A stretch of 35,343 bases of DNA. Origin: UBA3839 sp902776985. GTDB lineage: Bacteria; Bacteroidota; Bacteroidia; Bacteroidales; Bacteroidaceae. Position numbers and translations under genes: made by a program. The notes under the pieces are model-generated. The model was not told where the DNA came from. It was given only the letters and a program-made list of their open reading frames with translations, and ran no database searches. Shown piece by piece: positions 23,899 through 32,454 of this stretch (positions are counted from its first letter, which is position 1; every line of letters begins with the position of its first letter). The stretch is from contig CACYSD010000024.1 of NCBI GenBank assembly GCA_902776985.1, positions 1 to 35,343 on the forward strand, written 5' to 3'.

Positions 23899-24085
23899 TA
23901 TTCAATCTCATCACTTAAGGAGAAAAACTTCAGTCATTGATAGTTTTTCTCCTTTTTTGTTTTGCATTGTGCTCGCTTAATCGTAACGTTGAGCTAAAGC
24001 TCTTAGTTACTCACGCTCGACAATGAAAATAAAAATTGCCTTTTTATTTTGCATTGTGCTCGCTTAATCGTAACTTTGCCAATGA
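23899..24085 (+). promoter_or_regulatory. Module repeat R3: terminator, palindrome and promoter of the helicase-methyltransferase operon
   Basis: Same as R2 from TTATTCAATCTC through the terminator and dyad TAACgttGAGCTaaAGCTCttaGTTA (23984-24009). It then diverges (ACTCACGCTCGACAATG) and ends with a second copy of TTTTGCATTGTGCTCGCTTAATCG joined to TAACTTTG (-7 at 24071-24078) and CCAATGA. The 24-nt stretch GCATTGTGCTCGCTTAATCG is therefore present twice inside R3, once before TAACGTTG and once before TAACTTTG. Confidence 0.75.
23917..23959 (+). terminator. Terminator of antitoxin-PIN
   Basis: AAGGAGAAAAAC / GTTTTTCTCCTT with T-run, identical arms to the copy at 23036. One base differs in the loop. 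Confidence 0.9.
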
Positions 24086-24414
24086 GTATTGCCGAATAGT
24101 CGTAAACGACTCCTGCCATTGGCAGTAATCCCTGAGAGCAGGGTGGCGATATGAAAATATTGGAAAACAATTACAGCATTAATGTTGTTGGTTATATCTG
24201 GGAACCTAGGAAATTCACACGATATCATATAACACCAAATGACAAGTTAATGCCTATGCGATAGCGTAGGCACGACTTATCCGGTGTTATGGGCTATTCC
24301 TAGGGCCTCCAGATATAGGTAAGTAGCGTTCTACGCTTTTTCTATGTCTGGAGGTCCTGGTTGTAGTCCATATTCAAGCCGATAATATGCGCTGTCTAAA
24401 GCTAACGCCTAATT
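24083..24414 (+). ncRNA. Highly structured ~330-nt leader/candidate riboregulator
   Basis: Lies between the R3 promoter and the helicase ATG. Hairpins in order: AGTCG/CGACT (24098-24111), CTGCC/GGCAG (24113-24125), CCCTG/CAGGG (24130-24143). Then a long arm (24193-24317) made of TATATCTGG/CCAGATATA, CCTAGGAA/TTCCTAGG, ATAACACC/GGTGTTAT and TGCCTATGC-GATA-GCGTAGGCA. Then a 13-pair stem CCTCCAGATATAG/CTATGTCTGGAGG (24306-24354, one G-T) around AGCG/CGCT plus T-run. The last stem reuses 24309-24317 of the long arm, so the two folds exclude each other. That is attenuator logic. It could also be a free ncRNA; I do not recognise a known class. Confidence 0.6.
24151..24264 (+). CDS. Possible 37-codon leader peptide ORF
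   Basis: ATG at 24151, MKILENNYSINVVGYIWEPR then KFTRYHITPNDKLMPMR and TAG. It ends inside the GATA tetraloop hairpin and covers the left arms of the long structure (24193-24259). A translating ribosome would open that structure. No family resemblance; coding status is uncertain. Confidence 0.25.
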   Translation: MKILENNYSINVVGYIWEPRKFTRYHITPNDKLMPMR

Positions 24415-27400
24415 ATGCTTATTGACAACAAAGTGGACCGTTATCCCGAATCAGGTCTCAGTATCAAGACCGTATGGGATTTCATCAATATGTATTCTGG
24501 TATCCAATCAGGCAATACAGGAAAACTTGATATAGTAACAGGTTATTTTACCATTCGTGCCTTGAGCAAACTATACCATGACATTCCTGAAGAAGATATT
24601 TTTCGTATAGTCTCTTCAGAGATGATTCGTGAAGAAAAACAGCTGGATGATATCAAAGACTTGTTAAATGGAGACTTTACAGTAGATACGACTCTGCAAC
24701 TTAGCGATTATGCCAAGGATGCAAAAGCATTCTTGGAGAGAAATACTGTACAGATTCGAGCTATAGCAAACGCTTTTTGTCATGCAAAAGTATATTCATT
24801 CAAGAATAATCGTCCGCAGAATAACAGTTATTACTTGACTGGCAGTAGTAACTTGACAGATGCAGGTCTTGGATTGAAACCAACTTCCAATGTAGAATTG
24901 ACAATTGGAGAAATCAACAACGGGACAAACCCTAATTACAAAGAAGTTTGCGAATGGATAGAGGATATTTGGAAGACAGCCAAGGAAAAGATTCAGGATC
25001 CAGATAATCCAAAGAATGGTCTTATCAGCGTGAAAGACTATTTCATTCGCTTGATAGAAGAATACTTCCGTAAATACACACCGGAGGAAATCTATTACAA
25101 AATACTTTACGAACTGTTCAAATCAGATCTCGACTTGGATGGTGCACTGTCATTGGAGCACCAGCAGGACATGTCTACATTGAAGAACAGTGAGATATGG
25201 AATACTCTTTTCAATTATCAGCAGAAAGGAGTAATTTCGCTTATAAAGATGCTTCGCAAATACAATGGCGCAATACTTGCGGATGCGGTTGGTTTGGGTA
25301 AAACTTTTTCTGCTCTTGCAGTAATCAAATACTTTCAGATTCAAGGATATACTACAGTTTTGCTTTGTCCTAAAAAGCTTCAGCAGAACTGGGTTCAATA
25401 TCTGAAAGGAGCCGGCTCTCGTTTCGACAGAGACCGCTTTGACTATCAAGTCCGTTTTCATTCTGATTTGCAAAACGAACGTTTGCAAAAAAGTTACGAG
25501 ACATATAAGCTGGATTATCTGCAACATCGTGAAAAATTACTGATTGTTATAGACGAAAGCCATAACCTGCGTAATGAAAAGTCAAATCGCTATAAGGATT
25601 TGATGGAACATCTTATTCAAGTTCAAGCGAACCAAGATGGGCATCAACTTAAAGTACTGATGCTTTCGGCAACACCAATAAATACAGGATTGAAAGATGT
25701 AAAGGGTCAGTTTAATCTAATAGGAAGAGGAGAGGATGATGCATTTGATACTGAAGACTTCGGAGTTGAATCTCTAAGAAATCTTTTTGCTGATAGTCAT
25801 CGAAAGTATACTCAGTGGTGCGGTAATCCTGAACGGACAATAGGTTCTTTCATATCAATGCTGTCACCCAAATTCTTCAACTTGACAGATAAACTAATTG
25901 TTGCCAGAACACGAAAACTGATTGAGAAGACTTTGGGTGAAGATATGGGTTTCCCAGAAAAGGCAAAACCAATAAATATATATAAAAGTGTTGACCATTT
26001 TGGTAAATATACATGTACCGAGGATATCTATAAAGCTTTTGAAGAATTAACTCTTACTGCATACCAGCCAAGCCTTTTTATACCGGAATCTCAGCAACAG
26101 GCAAAGAAGGGTGCAAAAAGTAATTGGAATGATAATGTGAACCGTGAACGATTCCTTGTTAAGATGATGAGCATCTTATTTATGAAACGATTGGAAAGCT
26201 CATGGCATTCTTGTTTGCTGACAGTAAAGAAAGTTCTTGATGTTCACGAACAGACTCTGCAAAAAGTAGCCCAATTTGAAGATTACAGACAAAACGGAAC
26301 GGTTGATATAGATATTCCAGACGATGACGAGAACTTCGACATGGATGATATGTTCACTCTTAACAAACGTTCTATTAGTCTTGGAGAAATGAAGAATCTT
26401 GGTGGTTTCAAACGTGGAATCCAGCACAATGTAAAATGTTTGAACGAGATATATCAGAGCCTTAAAACTTTTGAAGAGGATTATAACAATGGTTTTGAAA
26501 GAGATGAGAAACTGGAGCAATTAGTAGAGCTGCTTAAAGAAAAGCAACAGAGCAAGAACAAGAAGATTGTCATCTTTACAGCCTACAGTGATACTGCAGA
26601 ATTTTTATTTGATGAATTAAAGAAACGTGGCTTTTCTCGTATGGCTTCTGTTTCCGGTTCCAAGATTCTTTCTTCAGGAAGACATAACACGAGAGATTTC
26701 CAGGAAATACTGCAAAGTTTTGCTCCTTACAGCAAACTTTACAGAGAAAAAGATTGGAGTGTTCTTTACGATAAAGCTAATCTTGATCCAGAAAAATATT
26801 TTGATGAAGAGAAACATCAATGGCGTGTACCATATTCTTTATGGGAAAAACTTGTTAGAGAAAACGATCCTTCTGTAGTTCGTTTGTTAGATGATGCTAT
26901 TGATATACTGATTGCTTCAGACTGTCTTTCAGAAGGTCAGAACCTACAAGACGCTGATATGCAGGTTAATTATGACATTCACTGGAATCCCGTACGATTA
27001 ATCCAACGCTTTGGACGTATTGACCGTATCGGCTCTCCTAATAAGGTGGTTCGTTGTGTCAACTTCTGGCCTGCAAAATCTTTTGAAGAATATCTCAAAC
27101 TCGAATCCCGTATCATGAACCGCATGGTAACGATGAATCTTGTTGGTTCAGAGACACAGGAGTTGAACGAGGAGTATATGCAGATGGAGAAAGATAATCC
27201 TCTGGTAGATAAGAATGCAGATAGGTTGTTGGCAGAACTGCAAAATAATAGTATTAGCGATATTGAGTCGCCACAGACCCTTTCACTTAAGGATTTCTCA
27301 TTGGAAGTTTTCCGCCAGGATTTGCTTGATTATTTTGAAAAGTACAAGCTTCAGTTGGAGCGCATGCCAAATGGAATCTTTACAGGCTTCAAGAATGAGG

Positions 27401-27828
27401 ATTCGCTCTTTGATAATATCCCGGAAAGTTTAATTGCGGTAATTGGTTATCCTAAACGAGAATCTATCAAAGACAAATACCGAGAAATATACCTGATGTG
27501 TCAGCCAGTGGATAAGTCTGCGTTACCGACTTACACAGAGATGAACAGAGCAGAGATTCTCAACTTCATTCGTAAGAATAAAAATCAAAATCGTTTTCTT
27601 CCAGATTGGATAGAAACCCATCAGAACGAACGCATATCCAAACTGTCAGCAATTGTTCAACAATGGATGGAAGAGAAAGTGCCCCAGCAAGCAACTAATG
27701 CAATTCTTCAAATTGCACAGTCGCGTAAAGGGATAAACCTTGCATCAAAACAAGAAGACGTTCGACTGGAAGAGAAATTCAAGAGAGAAAACTTTGATTT
27801 GATAGCATGGGAATACATCACTAAATAA
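24415..27828 (+). CDS. PLD-nuclease / SNF2-type helicase fusion (defence)
   Basis: 1137 residues. N-terminal phospholipase-D-like nuclease half-site: FCHAKVYSF (His123, Lys125) and YLTGSSNLTDAGL (~141-153). Then a SNF2/RapA-type helicase: ADAVGLGKTFSA (motif I, ~288-299), VIDESHNLRNE (motif II, ~378), LMLSATPIN (motif III), KKIVIFTAYSDTAEFLF, SDCLSEGQNLQDADMQV and IQRFGRIDRIGSPNK (motif VI, ~862). The combination fits a translocase that moves on DNA and cuts with the PLD domain, as in R-M-like defence systems. The next gene, 11 bp on, is an Eco57I-like methyltransferase, which supports a modification-dependent restriction function. Low G+C compared with the core genes. It is not a standard DISARM, BREX or type I subunit. 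Confidence 0.88.
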   Translation: MLIDNKVDRYPESGLSIKTVWDFINMYSGIQSGNTGKLDIVTGYFTIRALSKLYHDIPEEDIFRIVSSEMIREEKQLDDIKDLLNGDFTVDTTLQLSDYAKDAKAFLERNTVQIRAIANAFCHAKVYSFKNNRPQNNSYYLTGSSNLTDAGLGLKPTSNVELTIGEINNGTNPNYKEVCEWIEDIWKTAKEKIQDPDNPKNGLISVKDYFIRLIEEYFRKYTPEEIYYKILYELFKSDLDLDGALSLEHQQDMSTLKNSEIWNTLFNYQQKGVISLIKMLRKYNGAILADAVGLGKTFSALAVIKYFQIQGYTTVLLCPKKLQQNWVQYLKGAGSRFDRDRFDYQVRFHSDLQNERLQKSYETYKLDYLQHREKLLIVIDESHNLRNEKSNRYKDLMEHLIQVQANQDGHQLKVLMLSATPINTGLKDVKGQFNLIGRGEDDAFDTEDFGVESLRNLFADSHRKYTQWCGNPERTIGSFISMLSPKFFNLTDKLIVARTRKLIEKTLGEDMGFPEKAKPINIYKSVDHFGKYTCTEDIYKAFEELTLTAYQPSLFIPESQQQAKKGAKSNWNDNVNRERFLVKMMSILFMKRLESSWHSCLLTVKKVLDVHEQTLQKVAQFEDYRQNGTVDIDIPDDDENFDMDDMFTLNKRSISLGEMKNLGGFKRGIQHNVKCLNEIYQSLKTFEEDYNNGFERDEKLEQLVELLKEKQQSKNKKIVIFTAYSDTAEFLFDELKKRGFSRMASVSGSKILSSGRHNTRDFQEILQSFAPYSKLYREKDWSVLYDKANLDPEKYFDEEKHQWRVPYSLWEKLVRENDPSVVRLLDDAIDILIASDCLSEGQNLQDADMQVNYDIHWNPVRLIQRFGRIDRIGSPNKVVRCVNFWPAKSFEEYLKLESRIMNRMVTMNLVGSETQELNEEYMQMEKDNPLVDKNADRLLAELQNNSISDIESPQTLSLKDFSLEVFRQDLLDYFEKYKLQLERMPNGIFTGFKNEDSLFDNIPESLIAVIGYPKRESIKDKYREIYLMCQPVDKSALPTYTEMNRAEILNFIRKNKNQNRFLPDWIETHQNERISKLSAIVQQWMEEKVPQQATNAILQIAQSRKGINLASKQEDVRLEEKFKRENFDLIAWEYITK

Positions 27829-27839
27829 TCCACAATACA

Positions 27840-30800
27840 ATGAAAACTATCCTAAAGAAATTTATCTACGAGCCGCTGTTCGATGCATGTTCAGCTATGC
27901 TCAACCATCTTCATATATCATTCAATGAGGTAACTCGTACTTCTGTACCATTTGACAGCCTCTACCCTGGGCCATTAACCAAAGCTTTACATGAAATAAT
28001 GTCTAAAGTAGAGCACACCTATTTTATTGGTACTGTAGATGAGGCTTCTCTTTCTGGTCATGCAACGCAGCAAGACAAGGAGAAGGTAAAACACAAGGCT
28101 GCAGAAGGTAAATATGTGGGTATGATGATCTTTGCAGTCAATATCATCAATGGCCAAACTCTGACTCGAACAGAAATGGCCACACTCACTCGTGGCTTCA
28201 ATCGTATAGCCGCTGCCCAGCCAGTAGTGCTATTCATTAAACAGGGTGATAGGTTGGCACTGTCAACTTGTGAACGTAGCGAATACACCCAGCAATGGCG
28301 AGACGGAGAAAAGCTTGGCAAGGTAAGTATGCTTCGCAACATCAAGTGCTGCAATCCCCATCGTGGGCACATTGATATTCTTGAATCCATTGGCGACAAA
28401 GCCTATCCAAACTTTGAAGAGCTTTATAAGCATTGGATGCAGGTATTCTCCAGTGAGTTGCTTACAAAGAAATTCTATGGTGAACTTTCTGACTGGTACG
28501 CCTGGGCTGTTCAAGTGGCACGCTTCCCCAACGACCTCACAACAACTGAAGACGATGAGAAATTTAACCATGAGAGTTGTATCCGCCTCATTACTCGTCT
28601 CATTTTTGTTTGGTTCTTAAAACAGAAACATCTAATACCAGAGGAATTCTTCGATGAACTATACATCAGGGAGCATTTTATCGAGGAATTCGACCCACAC
28701 GCTCGAAAGACGATGTTCTATGATGCTGAGCAAAGCAAGTATTACAGGCTCATTCTTCAGAACTTGTTCTTTGCCATGCTCAATCGTCCCATTGTACCAG
28801 AGGGAAAGGATACTCCTAACAATCGGCGTTTCCGTGTAAGAGGCAATTATCATGGCATGAATCCTGACTATGCAGTCAACAATCTGATGCGCTATGAGGG
28901 AGATTTCAAGAAAGGTGGTGCAGAGGAGTTCTTGAAAATGGCCAATAGCAATGTGCCATTCCTGAATGGTGGCTTGTTCGATTGCCTTGACGATAAACCA
29001 AAGAACCTTTACTACGATGGTTTCTCAGAACGAAAGGAATCCCTTGAACAGCTCTATCTTCCTGACTGGTTATTCTTTGGCGACGAGGTAGGCCGCAGCA
29101 TCGACCTCTCACAATGGTATGGTGACACGAAAAAGAAGAGTGTTTCTGCACGTGGTATCATCGACATACTAAAAAGGTATAACTTCACCATCGAGGAAAA
29201 TACACCTCTTGATCAGGAAGTATCACTTGACCCAGAACTTTTGGGTAAGGCTTTTGAGAACCTATTGGCATCCTATAATCCAGAAACAAAGACCTCTGCG
29301 CGTAAGCAGACAGGCTCCTTCTATACGCCACGTGAGATTGTGCAGTATATGGTGGATGAAAGTTTGGTGGCCCACTTGAAACGCACATGTGGTGAAGAAC
29401 TTGAACCACAATATCGCTCTTTGCTCAGCTATGCTACAGAGGAAACAACGCTCACAGAAGAACAGCGTCGCAACATCATGCAGGCCCTCTACAATTGTCG
29501 GGTGCTCGACCCCGCTTGTGGCTCTGGCGCTTTCCCTATGGGAGTGCTTCAGCAAATGGTGCATATTTTGCGACAGTTGGATGCAACAAACGAGATGTGG
29601 AAGGACTTCATGATAGACTTGGCTATTGAGCAATTTCGAAAGGCATACTCTGAAGAGGCAGACGAAGAGCGCAAAGCACGGTTAGCAGATATAGAGGAAG
29701 CCTTTGACGGAAATATCAATGACCCTGACTATGCTCGTAAACTATATCTTATAGAGCATTGCATCTTTGGTGTTGATATTCAGCCAATAGCTGTACAAAT
29801 AAGCAAACTACGCTTCTTTATCTCTCTTGTCGTTGACCAAAAGCCAACAGATGATGCCGGCCATAACTTTGGCATCCGTCCCTTGCCAAATCTCGAATCA
29901 AAGTTTGTGGCTGCGAATACGCTGATACCTGTTAAGTATGACGGCACGTTGGTAGAATCTGCACCAGAAGTTCGTAAGAACAAAGATAAACTAAAAGAGC
30001 TGAACCACAGAATTTTCTTGGCAAAACGCAATATAGACAAACAGCGTTTTAAGAGTGAAATTAAAGAAACGAGAAGAGCTCTCGCTAAAGCCATCGAAGA
30101 TACAGGTTTTGTTGGCCATAGCGAAGCTGAGCAACTTGCTGGCTGGGATATGTTTGAACAAAATGCGTCATGCTCCTATTTCGATGCAGAGTGGATGTTT
30201 GGCGTGAAGGAAGGATTTGATATCGTAACAGGAAATCCGCCATATGTAAATATTGCAAATATAAGAGATGAAGTAATTAGAAAGAGATATCAAAAGATAT
30301 ATAAAACGGTAAAAAACAAAAGTGACTTATATAGCATTTTTACAGAACGTGCATACACATTATTAAAAGAGAAGGGATTATGCACTTATATCTTTTCTAA
30401 TAGTTGGCTTGGGACTGATAGCTTCTCTTTGTTCAGGCAATTCCTCGTAAATGAAACAAGAGTTATTCAACTTGTAGACCTCCCAGACAAAGTCTTTGAA
30501 AGTGCAACAGTTAAGACGTGTATCATCCTCTTATCAAAAGAAAAGGTTGCGGATAACGATATAATGTTGATGAATTACGATGGCAATTTGTTCTCTAGGA
30601 TGCCACATAATCTCTCTTATTCTGCGATTAGATCGCACAACAATTTTCCATTTGCTTTTGAAAAGAGTGTAGATCTTTCGAGGGTGAATGCTGTTTTACT
30701 TGGAAAGATTGCAGATTTTTCTCTTGGAATAAAAACAAGTGATGACAAGAGATTCATTAGCGACACTCCTTTTCCTGAAGATAATTACAATCTGATTCGA

Positions 30801-31358
30801 GGAAGAAATATTCAAAGATATAGTACTCCAATAAGTGAAGAATGGATTTGGTATAGACCAGATTTGTTCATGGAGAAAGCTGGTGCAGGGCCTAGACGAA
30901 TAGAGTATTTTGTTGTTCCTTCAAAAATTATAATAAAAGATGTTGCAACTGAAATATGTGCAACTATTGATGAGAAAAGGTATTTGTGCAACGATACCCT
31001 CAATCTAATTTACAAGTTAGATAAATCATTCCCTCAGAAGTATATATTAGGTATTTTAAACTCTAAAGTTATTCGTTTTTGGCACAAAAAAGTATTTCCA
31101 GAAGGACTCCACATTAAAATATATCAGCTAAAAGAAATTCCGATTCCAGTTGTAAATGTCACAAAGCAGCAGTCCGTCATCGGATTAGTGGACAGAATAC
31201 TAAACGCAAAGAGGGATAATCCCAATGCGGATACATCTTCGTTAGAAAAACAAATCGACCATATTGTCTATCACCTCTATGGCCTGACCTACGATGAAGT
31301 CCTCATCGTTGACCCAGAAACTCCAATCACAAGGGAAGAATACAATAATAACAAATAG
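27840..31358 (+). CDS. Eco57I/PglX-like adenine-specific DNA methyltransferase
   Basis: 1172 residues. Order: N-terminal ~300-residue domain of unknown fold (GKYVGMMIFAVNI, TRTEMATLTRGFNRI, TCERSEYTQQWRDGEK), helical linker, methyltransferase core with FYTPREIVQYMVDESL (~494), SAM-binding VLDPACGSGAFPMGVLQ (~554) and catalytic NPPY (~797), then a ~300-residue target-recognition region and the C-terminal SSLEKQIDHIVYHLYGLT (~1133). It probably methylates adenine of an asymmetric site, marking self DNA for the helicase-nuclease upstream. It may itself be type IIG-like, but no PD-(D/E)xK motif was found with confidence. From ~30240 to ~31190 the G+C content drops sharply, suggesting an exchanged specificity region. 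Confidence 0.9.
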   Translation: MKTILKKFIYEPLFDACSAMLNHLHISFNEVTRTSVPFDSLYPGPLTKALHEIMSKVEHTYFIGTVDEASLSGHATQQDKEKVKHKAAEGKYVGMMIFAVNIINGQTLTRTEMATLTRGFNRIAAAQPVVLFIKQGDRLALSTCERSEYTQQWRDGEKLGKVSMLRNIKCCNPHRGHIDILESIGDKAYPNFEELYKHWMQVFSSELLTKKFYGELSDWYAWAVQVARFPNDLTTTEDDEKFNHESCIRLITRLIFVWFLKQKHLIPEEFFDELYIREHFIEEFDPHARKTMFYDAEQSKYYRLILQNLFFAMLNRPIVPEGKDTPNNRRFRVRGNYHGMNPDYAVNNLMRYEGDFKKGGAEEFLKMANSNVPFLNGGLFDCLDDKPKNLYYDGFSERKESLEQLYLPDWLFFGDEVGRSIDLSQWYGDTKKKSVSARGIIDILKRYNFTIEENTPLDQEVSLDPELLGKAFENLLASYNPETKTSARKQTGSFYTPREIVQYMVDESLVAHLKRTCGEELEPQYRSLLSYATEETTLTEEQRRNIMQALYNCRVLDPACGSGAFPMGVLQQMVHILRQLDATNEMWKDFMIDLAIEQFRKAYSEEADEERKARLADIEEAFDGNINDPDYARKLYLIEHCIFGVDIQPIAVQISKLRFFISLVVDQKPTDDAGHNFGIRPLPNLESKFVAANTLIPVKYDGTLVESAPEVRKNKDKLKELNHRIFLAKRNIDKQRFKSEIKETRRALAKAIEDTGFVGHSEAEQLAGWDMFEQNASCSYFDAEWMFGVKEGFDIVTGNPPYVNIANIRDEVIRKRYQKIYKTVKNKSDLYSIFTERAYTLLKEKGLCTYIFSNSWLGTDSFSLFRQFLVNETRVIQLVDLPDKVFESATVKTCIILLSKEKVADNDIMLMNYDGNLFSRMPHNLSYSAIRSHNNFPFAFEKSVDLSRVNAVLLGKIADFSLGIKTSDDKRFISDTPFPEDNYNLIRGRNIQRYSTPISEEWIWYRPDLFMEKAGAGPRRIEYFVVPSKIIIKDVATEICATIDEKRYLCNDTLNLIYKLDKSFPQKYILGILNSKVIRFWHKKVFPEGLHIKIYQLKEIPIPVVNVTKQQSVIGLVDRILNAKRDNPNADTSSLEKQIDHIVYHLYGLTYDEVLIVDPETPITREEYNNNK

Positions 31359-31365
31359 AATTTGT

Positions 31366-31767
31366 ATGATATTATTATGGAAACCAAATGATGTAAAAAC
31401 TTTGAATAGGTTTATCCAAAGAGGAAATACCTTGAAAATTGATTTTACAGAAATAGAATTTAAGAATTTTCGTTCAGAAGTCATGTTTTGGCTTTCATCT
31501 GTCTGCAAGGACAAAGGCGAGTTAGAACTATCTGACACATACTTTATAAAAACCTGTGACATTATTAATACTGATGGTGACCTTGCACATATAGAAAACA
31601 ATATGGATGAAAATGCTCGACATTCTTATAGGCAAAAACAGTTAGCTGGTATCCTCGCAATATTGGGTGACTACAAGAATCATAACACCATTTCTTGGTC
31701 TAGTATTCGCTCATGGGTTAGTATTTTTATAGCATTGTTATCACTGATTTACACTTTATGTAGATAA
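31366..31767 (+). CDS. Small protein with C-terminal membrane anchor, defence-operon accessory
   Basis: 133 residues, not recognised. The ATG at 31366 lies 7 bp after the methyltransferase stop. An earlier in-frame ATG (31294) would overlap the methyltransferase by 65 bp and is less likely. The body is polar and helical (VMFWLSSVCKDKGELELSDT, YFIKTCDIINTDGDLAHIEN). The end WSSIRSWVSIFIALLSLIYT is a single hydrophobic helix with a short basic tail, so it is probably tail-anchored to the membrane. It is co-transcribed with the helicase and methyltransferase. A sensor or effector role is conceivable but not shown. Confidence 0.65.
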   Translation: MILLWKPNDVKTLNRFIQRGNTLKIDFTEIEFKNFRSEVMFWLSSVCKDKGELELSDTYFIKTCDIINTDGDLAHIENNMDENARHSYRQKQLAGILAILGDYKNHNTISWSSIRSWVSIFIALLSLIYTLCR

Positions 31768-31768
31768 T

Positions 31769-32191
31769 ATGAAAGAAGAAAGACTAAAAACGCTAAAGCG
31801 TTGTCTGAGTATGATTCAGAATGCGCATGATGTACTTGAAGAGGTACGCGATGAAGAACAAGATGCCTTCGACAACCTGCCAGAAGGACTGCAAGACAGC
31901 GAACGTGGGGACATGATGCAGGAGGCTATTGGCAATCTCGATGAGGCTATAGACAACCTTGATGATGTTCTATCAAGTCTTGAAAATGTCGAAGCAACAG
32001 CGGAGGATCCAGCACTTATAGAAATAGAGGCATGGCAACAGTTAGAAGTAGGAGATACTGTTCAACACAAGAATTTTGGCTCTGGAGTAATAACAAGCAT
32101 AGAAGGGAAATACTTTTTTATTGACTTCCAATACAAGACGTCAAAGTTTATTTTTCCAGATGCTATAGATAAAGGTTATATTACCATCTAA
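31769..32191 (+). CDS. Coiled-coil protein with UvrD/PcrA-like Tudor C-terminus
   Basis: 140 residues starting 1 nt after the previous stop. Residues 1-75 are an acidic helical hairpin (CLSMIQNAHDVLEEVRDEEQ, DAFDNLPEGLQDSERGDMM). Residues ~90-140 (LEVGDTVQHKNFGSGVITSI, EGKYFFIDFQYKTSKFIFPD) match the small Tudor-like fold at the C-terminus of UvrD/PcrA helicases, which binds RNA polymerase or DNA-associated partners. The likely role is adaptor for the neighbouring helicase system. The N-terminal part is paralogous to the next ORF. Confidence 0.7.
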   Translation: MKEERLKTLKRCLSMIQNAHDVLEEVRDEEQDAFDNLPEGLQDSERGDMMQEAIGNLDEAIDNLDDVLSSLENVEATAEDPALIEIEAWQQLEVGDTVQHKNFGSGVITSIEGKYFFIDFQYKTSKFIFPDAIDKGYITI

Positions 32192-32202
32192 CACTTAAGA
32201 CT

Positions 32203-32454
32203 ATGAATAATTCAAGAAGAAAAAGAATAAGTCAATGCATATCAGAACTTTATGATGCTCATTCTCATCTAATTCATATTCTTGACAAAGAACAGGACGC
32301 CCTTGCTAATGTCCCTGATGATGAAGAATACGATGATAAGCGAGAAGGAATGAATGAAGTTATAGATGCCACGGGGACAGGTGAGTGGCATCATGATGTC
32401 AGATGTCTGAAGTCAGATGTGATTAAACAAGAAAACCCCTCCTGCTCAGTGTGA
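32203..32454 (+). pseudogene. Truncated paralogue of the preceding coiled-coil gene
   Basis: The first ~53 residues (RRKRISQCISELYDAHSHLI, HILDKEQDALANVPDDEEYD) align with RLKTLKRCLSMIQNAHDVLE and EVRDEEQDAFDNLPEG of the gene before. After NEVIDA, at the 19-bp direct repeat 32365-32383, the sequence turns into unrelated TGTGEWHHDVRC... and stops inside the terminator hairpin. The Tudor-like half is missing. It is most likely broken by recombination at that repeat. Confidence 0.7.

Noticed and set aside
22073..24085. Repeats R1-R3 as a CRISPR array
   Set aside because: Repeats are long, about 0.9 kb apart, contain promoters, and the intervening DNA is coding; no cas genes.
24083..24414. Retron msr-msd or group I/II intron
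   Set aside because: No reverse transcriptase, no flanking a1/a2 repeats, and no domain V-like or intron core motifs found.
24415..31358. Complete DISARM or BREX system
   Set aside because: No drmA/drmB, brxC or pglZ-like gene nearby; only the helicase and methyltransferase types are similar.
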